Positions 37,701-46,700 of a stretch of DNA of 64,000 nucleotides are shown piece by piece. The notes beneath the pieces were generated by a model. The model worked only from the letters and a program-made list of their open reading frames with translations. It searched no databases and was not told where the DNA came from. This DNA is from Balanoglossus misakiensis. Taxonomy: Eukaryota > Hemichordata. Position 1 is the first letter of the stretch, and every line of letters starts with the position of its first letter. The stretch spans positions 5,580,001 to 5,644,000 of the forward strand of contig CM082588.2 of NCBI GenBank assembly GCA_040954595.2. The letters run 5' to 3'. Both the position numbers and the translations under genes were made by a program.

Positions 37701-38758
37701 ATCGTGAAAAGGGAACTTTTTTGAAAAGTACTAGATTTGAAAAAATCTTGTATTCTCTGAAGAGCAATAATGAGAGTGTAGAATGTACATTTTTCCCCAA
37801 ACACTATAGATAACACGAAGCGGAGCGACCAGGAATGGAGTTTTTATCCGGAAGGTTTCCACACGGGAAGAAAATGCCGGTTCGAAGTTCAGGAAGTAGG
37901 ACGTGACATCCACTTATCATCCAGTGAATCCAGTACGGAAATTTCACATCGCACATTGTATGGAAAAAATAGGAAAAGTGAGTGGTGTACATTGTTTGAA
38001 AAATATCACCTAGTAAAGAAAGATTACATAGCCCAATTAGAGAGGAGTCTGTTCTCTTGGAAACATAGAACATTTTCTGAACATGAATTTGAGTCTGAAG
38101 TTTTGCAAATTTGCCGTACATAGTGGTGGACTTTCAATTATTATTATTCTTTTTTTCAGTCAACTCAGTATGGGAAACGCGTGGAGGAATACCCTGGGCA
38201 TCTCCTGGTGATAAAAGTTACCAAATCGTAGAATATTCACCAAATTTCCATCATTATGGATCAACCAGACCTGTTGTAAATTTTGGGTAAATTTTCATAT
38301 ATTTTTTTTCAACCACTATTAACACAAAATGTATTCTTTCTATGGATGTTCACTTGACTATATACCCTAGCATTCAATAAATATTTAATTTCAATTTACA
38401 GGGGAACCGTCAGAATGAAACCAGACACTTTTGTACCACTTCAAGAATTGCCACCACTTGGGTAAGTTCAATGAATGAATGAATGAATGAATGAATGAAT
38501 GAAGTGATGTACACTCATGACAGTTTGATGAAATCCATCATAGTCTCAAGTGCTAAAAACGTGAATCCACATCTCGCCATTTCAGTAACATTTCTCTCTT
38601 CTGTTTCCAGCGAAAGCTATTACCACAAAGAAAGGCAGCGCCAACACAATGAAGATGTCGGTTTAGTCCAAAATCTAGATGAATACCGTGCCTCTTCGCC
38701 CCTTCTACCACCCCCTTTGCCTGAAGATAGACGTCCCATACCAACTTCCTTCTACTAA
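34729..38758 (+). CDS. Unassigned 255-aa protein, candidate ciliary/sperm microtubule inner protein
   Basis: Eight exons with matching phases: 34729-34774, 36573-36711, 36859-36959, 37248-37271, 37810-37977, 38160-38286, 38402-38461, 38611-38758. I do not recognise the family with certainty. The protein has no signal peptide, membrane helix or known domain. It is rich in Pro, Tyr, Trp, Gly, His and Arg, with short repeated-looking patches (GRLYIPHGRGDQPDWKPHG, LRYIPPPQDPD, YSPNFHHYGSTRPVVNFG) and a polyproline tail ending RRPIPTSFY. This extended, aromatic, low-helix composition is typical of small proteins lining axonemal microtubules. The TEPP/SPMIP8 family is a possible match, but this is unverified. 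Exon 4 is only 24 nt (Y-KDSTVWS). The start ATG follows GTGAAA. A polyadenylation signal AATAAA is at 39147. X-box motifs upstream and divergence from CFAP298 support a ciliary role. Confidence 0.8.
34775..36572 (+). other. First intron of the unassigned gene (1.8 kb) with two short perfect hairpins
   Basis: The donor is AAAG|GTAAGA and the acceptor is TATATCTTAG. Two strong inverted repeats stand out: GGAGTCCC-T-GGGACTCC at 35185-35201, and a 10-bp-stem hairpin at 35872-35893 (CATGCGTCCC and its complement with an AA loop). No exon was recognised inside. Confidence 0.6.
37408..37421. promoter_or_regulatory. Perfect palindromic X-box-like 14-mer in intron 4 of the unassigned gene
   Basis: GTAACCATGGTAAC is a perfect palindrome that matches the RFX consensus at every position. 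It lies inside the 538-bp intron after the 24-nt exon. Confidence 0.35.
38470..38503 (+). repeat. (AATG)n microsatellite, about 8 units
   Basis: A short tetranucleotide tract starting 8 bp after the donor of the last intron of the unassigned gene. It is in phase with no coding frame. Confidence 0.95.
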
Positions 38759-39567
38759 AATCATTTACACAGAGAAATACATACCTAAAATTTTGTGATC
38801 TATTAAACTTCTACAAATCATGGCAGAAATTTCTGATTGAAAGTACATTAAATGATCTTTGGTGCACGCCATTAAAATTAGGGAGGGATAACAGGGCATG
38901 CACATTTACCTCACATAATTTTTCCAGTCTTAAAAAAATCTTGTGTGTATTTTGAGTACATTTTTATCCAAACTATAAAGATCTGTACAAATATTCTGAA
39001 AAATAGTATTACAAGGCATGTATAGAAATTTGTCAATATTTTATAAGCAAAATGTACATGTTTTAAAAGAAAGTAATGTCATTTTTGTGTGTATATTGTT
39101 TTATTGGAATAACATGTATATAAGTAGGGCTGAATGTTTTTTATGAAATAAAATTTACCAAAAAGAGATACTGTGTGCACAAAGGTTGAGGAGAATAAAA
39201 ACAATGTCAACGAAGAAAAAAATCAATCTTTCTGATTACATGTACATATTTTATTTGACATTTTAGCATCTGAAAGGTTTTGCTGCACTAGAGATAATAA
39301 ATACATTTCAACATTAGCAACTACATATACACCAAGACGCCAATGCTTGTCTATTGTGCTTATAAATCCAATTAAGGTAAGAGGTACCGCGAACTACTTA
39401 TTGTACATATGGGCCACCTTTCTTGTAAAAAGATTATATTTTAATGACTGGTGCACCAACATACGATGAAGCATCAAGTCAAAGATCTGTGGATGAGTGT
39501 CCCCGCAAACTTGCCTATTAAAATTACAAGAGTCACCTTTATTGGTCGAGACTGGCTCTCATCAAGT
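38759..39567. other. Convergent 3' interval between the unassigned gene (+) and CHAF1B (-)
   Basis: A + strand AATAAA is at 39147-39152, about 390 nt after the unassigned gene's stop. On the - strand, AATAAA complements lie at 39538-39543 (25 nt after the CHAF1B stop) and 39250-39255. If the distal - signal is used, the two transcripts end within about 100 bp of each other. No other gene is seen. Confidence 0.65.
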
Positions 39568-42500
39568 TCAAGGTGATAACGAAATGACCTCTACACGCCT
39601 TGGTTGCTTCTCACCACCCTCCTTACTTGGCGTTTTCAGCAACACTGTATCTACCCTCCTGGCTGTTTTCTCAGTCGGGGTCCCATTTTTCGCCGGAGAT
39701 GTGGTCTTATTCTGGTCACTGATTGGCTGGACCAGTGTTGTTACTATCCTCCTTGGTTTCTGTTCCGTCGCAGGTTTCTGGTCGGCTGCGGGTTCCTGGT
39801 CTGATTTCGTAGGCAAGTCATTTACGAGTGTCACCGGGGTTATTCTTCGCGGTGATTTAGCTGTCGACTCTGTCACCGAGATCTTTTCCATCTGGGCCAC
39901 TGTAGTTTTGACGACCAGGCTTTCAGCTGTCTGTCCATCATCTTTGGCTGTGTTCATTAAAAAGGAAAAATTGCCATGATTATAAAACGGATCACACAAC
40001 CATGAATGAACTACCGAGTGTCAGATTTTTGTGTTGCCTAGGAAACAAATGCGCAAAACTTACCTGGTGGATTGTTGGTGACATTGGTGCTTAGTGTCGT
40101 TATCGCAATGCGCCTTGGTTGTGAGCTGAAATAATAAATGATTGACAGATTAATATAGATGAAATACGGTTCAAAACAGTATGCATGATGCAGATCACAA
40201 ATGCAGAAATTCATCAACTGTCAAGAAATAATAGTATACCACTACTTGCCTTTCTTTTGCAGTTTCACTGCCTGGACTGGTTTTGTTCCCCGCCAGTGTG
40301 GTGAGATTGACCCTCCTCGGAGCTTTCTGATTGGTTGATGGACTCGGTTCCTTCGCCTGATTGGGTGTGGGTTCTCTCACGACGTCCGCCTTGGCAGTCT
40401 GATTGGGCGATTTAACTTCCATGGGTTCCTCCTTGTTCGGTTTGCCCTTCTGACCAGCCGGAGAGGTTTTGACATCTTTAGCGGAAAGTTTTGATTTCTC
40501 GACATTTTCAGCAGTTGCCGCTTGTTTGATTTGGTGACCGGACGGAGTGCCAAGCTCTCCTTCCTCAAAGGTGACCAGCGAGCAATAGCCATCAGTGGAG
40601 GAAACAGCCAGCACGCGTCCGTCCTGTGACCTGATCATGCAAATGGAGAAAGTTGTGTGAAATAAAGGGCCAACCTTAGCATAGAAAAGAATGGGTTTGG
40701 ACTGAACCATGGAGGTGAAAGGGTTAAGCTTCAGACCAATCTCTACTGCAGCAGGGTAAGTTGAATCAGACAAGAAGTGTGAAACCTACCAGGTCATGTC
40801 GCTAAGTTGATGGTAGTGGATATTGGAGACGTAGCCAAACGGGAAATTTTGTTGGGTGTCGTAGAGCAGCACAGACTCCTCAGTGGCTACTGCAAACACA
40901 ATGCGATACGGGAGACTGGAGAAAATCAGACACAACTATGATCAGATTCAGCGACTGTTAATTATTGTAAGTGACACCACCTAATGTACTCAGACACACA
41001 TACACATTACTGTGACTAGTTGGATATCTTACCTGAAAAGTGAGTCGTACTTTTCCCTTTCTTCTGGTTTGTTCTCAGAATCTTTACCTTCTTCGGTAGA
41101 TTCGGGTGTTTTTGTCGATTCTGTTGGTCAACAAAAATAATCGGTTTGTTAGATGTTCTAAGCAAGAATTTCTGTGAATTACATATACATGAAAATCATT
41201 TCTGAAGACAACAGCAGATGAAAGCAAGAGGGAACACAACAGCTAAGATAGAACTCTGTACCTTCTTTCGTCTGTGTTTCTTTGTTGTTTTTTGCTGTCT
41301 TTCTGAGTTCAAAGAACACGGGACAACACCTGACAGCAACGGTGGCTTTATCTGGAGTTGGTAGATGCACCACTGGCCTATCGGAGAGATAGAGGAAGTG
41401 AGAGGGAAATCATAGAGTACAGTGCACGTCAGTACATTTCAGAATTCAACGATTAAACATGCACTCAACACACTTTCATGACTGCTGCAGTCTTACACAA
41501 TTCCACTCAAGAAATATGTCTGCAATAACCCCTAAATATCTTCAAAAATTCTCTTACTTTGCAAGACTTGCTCTGGTGAAGATATACGTTGTGTTCACCA
41601 TCTGTTCTTCCACCTCAATGCAACCAGACGGCACAATGAGGAGCTCGCCGTCGGGAGTGAAAGACAGGCGGCGGAAGAAAGACCGCATGGAGTCGTCGTG
41701 GAACATCCGACTATGCTTGTTTTGACTCTGGGGGAAAGATATGAATTGACAAACAGGGCTCAGTATCTGTTGTGGAACATTATACAGTGAGTGGATATTG
41801 ATTGTGAATAAGGGAAGCTAACAAAATGGGCCCAAAATATAGAAAGATAGATAGACAATCAATTAGCAAAGCTATCACTCACCTCCCCATCACTGGTTGT
41901 TGATGATATTGATAATTTACTGATGTTGTGTAAAACACGTTTGCTCTGACTACTGTACACACGGCACGTCCTGTCAGAAGAAAATAAAATTAAACAAGAA
42001 TACTGGGTACTTCAAATCGTTCGAAATAAATAGACCATGCAATGTAAAACAACTGACTTGTTTCACTTGAAATCCTACTTACTTGTCACAGCTCAGAGTG
42101 GCATAATACTGTCCAAGTGGATCCCAGCTCACACCCTGGATAAAACTTTTGTGTTCTTTTAAAATAGCCACATTCTGGCCTGCAAAAATCAGATCAAGGC
42201 TTTTTGTTATAAAGTATTAGCTGCCAGTGGGCTGTTGCTCTCTGATTATTATAATATTGATGACATCTTTTGCTTCAGCCGTAAGTCATAATAACTATTA
42301 CTCTATCACTGGTGGGTTTTGAGTACTGTATGCAGGGCAGATTCAAAACAGCATAGACGTTTGCCTTACCTTTAGTAACATCCCAAATGATGGCGCTATT
42401 ATCAACAGACCCCGAGATCATAAATTTACTGTCAACAGACCAGGATATGTCATAGACATCTTCCAGATGGCCTCTGCAAGACACAGAGAAAATGATATCA

Positions 42501-43437
42501 GTGGGAAATTGATGAGAGTAAAGCTAGAGATGGAGAGATCACTGATATCAACACACACACGGACGAGGTATGTCAATGTAGTCTTACTAATGGGTAGCAG
42601 TAACAGTGTTCTTGGGGTTCCCAAATAATATTTCCTTTACCTGAGCATTTTGTATGTAGTCCAGGATTCCTTGTTTTCTTCCTCTCCTTCCCTGAATGCC
42701 GGATTCACATTCGACTGCTGCTGGTCACTTTGCTTCCACAAATAAATCACCCCCTCTGATGATCAAAACAAATACTACCATTAAAACATGCAAATAACTT
42801 CCATACTTAATGGTTATTATGCGCTGGATTATGTTTTAAAGCATAGACAGTAGACATAGCACATTGTCCGATTTCTTTCTCTCCACCATTATATTGACAT
42901 TTATAGGCTTCCTTACCATCACCACCCGATGCCAGGATTTCGCCGTTTGGTGAAAACCGCACCACATTGACCGCTTTGGTGTGTCTTGTTAGACTGGCCA
43001 AAAACTCCACATTGCCTTTGCCATCATTTTCCACCTCCACCTTCCACAACTGAAATAAAATAAAAAAGATTTTGTGTTGAGAGAAATTCTCATCATGATT
43101 ATCATATTTGTGTTTGTATAATGGGGAAATGAGAATTATCTGAAGGGAAAGTAAAGAATCTGATGTACATATTTTCATTAATCTAAAAATCAAGATTTCT
43201 GTCGATTGTGCTGATGTGGTACTGGTAGTGAAACTTTACCAGTTTATGTTGCCAATGCAACTGAACATGTATGTTGCAGATGATGTACTATCACTTTTTG
43301 AAGGGGTTACTTACCCTGATGTCTGTATCAGAACCAGCTGTAGCTAGCCTGTATACACCATCTTTGTTGTACTGGAAATCTATACTATAGACTGGATCTC
43401 TGCCATGCCAGGATATTTCCGGTGTCACAACTTTCAT
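39568..43437 (-). CDS. CHAF1B: Chromatin assembly factor 1 subunit B (CAF-1 p60), WD40 histone chaperone subunit
   Basis: Thirteen coding exons: 43437-43315, 43049-42917, 42755-42641, 42473-42370, 42179-42083, 41970-41883, 41727-41558, 41377-41262, 41120-41033, 40915-40790, 40630-40250, 40125-40064, 39947-39568 (660 aa; human is 559). Residues 1 to about 400 are a WD40 propeller closely following human p60: [110 protein letters not shown]. The remaining 260 residues are a Lys/Pro/Thr-rich tail with six RR(I/V) motifs. Role: with p150 and p48, CAF-1 deposits H3-H4 on newly replicated DNA in the nucleus. The intron after exon 11 appears to be GC-AG (AAAG|GCAAGT), because only that donor restores the frame into exon 12. 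A noncoding first exon ends at 43859. Confidence 0.97.
40033..40046. promoter_or_regulatory. X-box-like 14-mer in CHAF1B intron 12
   Basis: GTTGCCTAGGAAAC fits the RFX consensus well. It sits in the 116-bp intron between exons 12 and 13, where no promoter is evident. Confidence 0.25.
40668..40727 (+). mobile_element. Small TTAA element, right part, inserted in CHAF1B intron 10
   Basis: It keeps GGCCAACCTTAGCATAG, then AATGGGTTTGGACTGAACCA, then GGTGAAAGGGTTAA, nearly identical to the copy at 19429-19521. The left terminal repeat is missing. It occupies over a third of this 159-bp intron. Confidence 0.6.
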
Positions 43438-43960
43438 ATTTCTTCTCTTTAATTATTCAAGCTGCTGGCTGGAAAACAGGATGATGACTGGTGATGTACA
43501 TTTCATCCGGGTCATCATTGGAATCAACGGGGAAGACACACCCCCTCCCTCTTTGCCAGAATATTTGGGGAGGTCTAGCAAGTGGGACTGTAATTTTAAG
43601 GGGCGCTGGATGCCCCTTGACAAATTTCTAAGGGTGCCCATATCGATATATCCCCAACTGCACGGAGGGGTCATGCTAACGTACGCATCACTGAAGTTAG
43701 CACTGGGCCACTGCAATCTCACAACCGCCGACCGCGATCGATTAGTCTCCAACACCCACCCAGGTCAAATCTGACGCTCATTGTACGGTTTATTGCTCAC
43801 TCTATAAACCATATATTAATACTCGTATGTAAAAGATCACGGAATCATAGAATCTTACCGAAATCCGGTTTCTTTCCACGCACTCCTCCGTTCTGCTATC
43901 AATCAAAACACTGCGAATGAAATTTCCCGCGAAATGTCACTGCGTCTGCGCACGAACGTA
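43438..43960 (-). promoter_or_regulatory. CHAF1B 5' noncoding exon and promoter with an E2F site
   Basis: On the minus strand a splice donor CGGATTTCG|GTAAGA at 43859 and an acceptor TGTTTTCCAG before 43468 define a 5'UTR intron. Just upstream, TTTCCCGCGAAA at 43923-43934 is a perfect E2F palindrome, followed by an NRF1-like TGCGCACG at 43947. CAF-1 subunit genes are S-phase genes and known E2F targets, so the site fits the gene. Confidence 0.7.
43923..43934. promoter_or_regulatory. Palindromic E2F binding site
   Basis: TTTCCCGCGAAA is the canonical symmetric E2F/DP site, about 65 bp upstream of the inferred end of the CHAF1B noncoding first exon. Confidence 0.7.
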
Positions 43961-44796
43961 TGACCTTAATTACCCAGAATGCCATGCAAGACGTAAAACT
44001 TCAGTAAAGTTTCCAAGAGTTTATGGAGTTCTGTCTTCAACTCTTTTGAAGGAGGGTGGGCGATTTTGTCCTTGTAAACACGCAATCCATCGTTCATTGT
44101 TTTATACGATACAGTCCCTTCATGCCAAAGCAACAAGGCCAAGGTGAATTAACCTTGTCTGATACCCGGGTCTAGTATATATCACCCCCTGTGGTAAATT
44201 CACAAACACCTGTCTTGTTTATGGGGAAATGATTCGCCTTGCTCTAGATTTTAATATTCAACTTCTGAATAATACAGGAAATAGACTAGTGAAAAGCATA
44301 AACTTATATTTCACTGCAAAAGCAGAGTGTGAGACATAGTTTTGTCAGTAACAAAGAGAATATAGAGGCAACACCAATCTTCATTCACTTAATATATTTT
44401 ATACTTTATTTATAAATGCAGAACATGAGATTTTTATAGAATATATTTACTGTGGGTATTGTGACACACTTTTGTGGCAACCTGCAAACTGTACATGACT
44501 GGAGGCTGAATGCCAGCATAAAGTAACCCCTACACACATTTCCGAATGTATACTGGTTCTTTTTATTTCAACTCATAACACTCAGAGTTGAACAAAATAA
44601 CACATAAGGTCTTTAGCCCTCTGAGCAAATAAGCAATATTCTGATGAAGCAAATAATATATACAGCTGTCAGTGATTGGCCACATTTCAGCAAAACCCAG
44701 ACGTTCATCTTAATTCCTTCACAAAAAAAGTTCAAATGGTCTTCTCCATCTACCAATCATGGTATCCTCTCAGACTTAATGACTTTGCTCCTCTGC

Positions 44797-44820
44797 AAAA
44801 AAAAAAAAAAAAAAAAAAAA
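44797..44820 (+). repeat. A24 homopolymer tract
   Basis: Twenty-four A residues after CTCCTCTGC. It could be the tail of a retroposed sequence, but no recognisable parent precedes it. Confidence 0.85.
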
Positions 44821-45381
44821 TAATTATCATCATGCCACGTAATCATTGTTTGCACTCGGGGAGGACAGTCCACTAAGGAAATTTTGCAGTTTCAAAAAGC
44901 AATACACAATATGAGCCACAGGCAGTAAGTGAAAAATAAAAATCAAATCCGGAAAAAAAACTGAGAGAAAAAAAGAAACATCAAACATACCTGATCAGTC
45001 AGATCGCACGGCGCTCATTTGCATATGAAAGTTCGTCAAGCCAGCGACCGTTAATTTTCAAACAGACGGCTATAGGCCAGTTTTCAAGGTGATTTTCAAC
45101 TTGATTTTTACACTCCGTGGTACAATAAAATGCCATGCTAGCTCGATAAATTTCGAAAGTGATTCCTATTTTGCACTGCAGACGTAAATTTTATGAGAAT
45201 CTGTCGGTAATAGTAGTAGTTTTTAGCGTGTTTTCGGTGGTATGTTGGTGACCTCGGAAGAGACGTCCACAAACGTGCCAAAAATCATTTGAAGACGACC
45301 TCGGAAGTTAACCAAGTTTTCGTGACAGATAGGTCTAATATCGGTCCCAACATCCGTGAAAAGAAATTAACTCGAAATGCT

Positions 45382-45410
45382 TGTGTAACGGTCAGCTTAA
45401 AAATAATCGA
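45382..45410 (+). repeat. 29-bp direct repeat, copy A (copy B at 46503-46531)
   Basis: TGTGTAACGGTCAGC followed by TTAAAAATAATCGA occurs identically at both places, 1.12 kb apart and in the same orientation, in otherwise weakly similar sequence. Copy B lies 170 bp beyond the ZUP1 stop. Confidence 0.8.
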
Positions 45411-46331
45411 TGTAGTTCGACGATATGACCCGGAAGTATAGGCCCTACGTTGACCTCTCCATGTTAGGCTTGTAAATACGGAAGTGTTGCGTTGCTCGTG
45501 AAACGACACGTTTATCGTGGGGAAAACAGTTTCTAAAAGACACTTGTCAAGTAAAAGTTACTGGATAGTGTATAACACTCTAAGGTAACATATCAGCCAA
45601 GTTTTAACTTAATTACTGGCCTGATTTCGACACAACATCGATCAATCGCACGAGTGCCGCGCCCGGGTGCTCCACGCCGTACGCCTACATTGGGCTACAA
45701 ACAAATATTTGATTACCCATGCACAGAATGCCAGGTTTACCGTACGTGAGGAGCTCAGCTGACGTATTTTGTATATATTTTTTTCTCCGCATCGTGGGAT
45801 ATAAGTAGACTTTTCGAAAATGCCAAGTGTAACTTCGAAACCACTTCCCTTTATTCGCCGATGATATATGCAATAAATACAACATTTGTGTCTGAAGCCG
45901 AGCGATTTGTCATCATTGCATTGGGTCGATAAATAATAATAATAGTAATTTATTTATTAAACAGTGTTCAAAATACTACTACAAAATACAGGATAAATTA
46001 AAGAGTTAAAAATACAACAAAATACAGAATAAATTGTCAACTCAGACAGCTAAAATAAAACAGTCAACTGCAACACCACCACCACAAAAATCAGTCTTCA
46101 TCAATCTGAAAGAACAATAAAATTAAAAAAAGTGAGTTTCCTTGACGGGCAAACCTTCATAAAATAATTGTTAGGGTTTAGTAAAACTCGGGATTACATA
46201 TCAGCAATCAAAATTTCTTCGCACGAGAGAGGAGGGAAAACTACGCAGCTGGTACAACCCAGGATCAAGCCTGCGCCAGCGTATATACGTACACATGCAT
46301 GCTGTCTTCTCCCGCCATTTTGCAGAAGAAG

Positions 46332-46391
46332 TGGCGCTCACGGGTTGAAAAGTAAACAAAATGGCGCTCACAGGTTGAAAGGTAAACAAAA
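46332..46391 (+). repeat. Two-copy 30-bp tandem repeat
   Basis: TGGCGCTCACGGGTTGAAAA and then GTAAACAAAA is followed at once by a second copy with A for G and G for A at two positions. Confidence 0.9.
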
Positions 46392-46700
46392 TTGAACTGG
46401 CCATATCGTCACTATCAAAGCTTGGAAGTGAATGAAAACTCAAAGAGAGGGAGTTTGATGTCTATATTTTGATAAAAGTTTGAAATTTCGTGGTAAAATC
46501 CATGTGTAACGGTCAGCTTAAAAATAATCGAGAGGATGTCAACGCTATGTGTTTTTTCACAGTCGTCAGAAATTTCGTGATTACAAAGAAACTACTCGAC
46601 AGAAGTTGCCAAAAAATCATTCAGTAACAATCCAGTATACCTACCTTCAAGTGAATCCACGGTTTTGTCTTAAAATAATCCACATCGCCTGAAAACAGCT

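Larger units (their letters stand above)
43961..46700. other. Interval between the CHAF1B promoter and the ZUP1 stop codon
   Basis: I recognise no gene here. An A24 run ends at 44820. A CpG-bearing tract spans about 45.0-45.75 kb and could be an unassigned promoter. From about 45.93 to 46.13 kb there is an AATAAT/TTTATTTATT-rich stretch with two similar ACAAAATACAG-ATAAATT units. On the minus strand its AATAAATAAATT signals could end the ZUP1 transcript. A 29-bp direct repeat (45382-45410 and 46503-46531) and a 30-bp tandem repeat (46332-46391) are also present. Confidence 0.55.

Noticed and set aside
40631-40773. N-terminal extension of the CHAF1B exon 11 frame starting at 40773
   Set aside because: It lies in intron 10 and includes a small TTAA element. 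Reading from exon 10 into it meets a stop at once.
44797-44820. A24 tract as the tail of a processed retrogene
   Set aside because: No intronless gene copy precedes it on either strand and no target-site duplication is evident.
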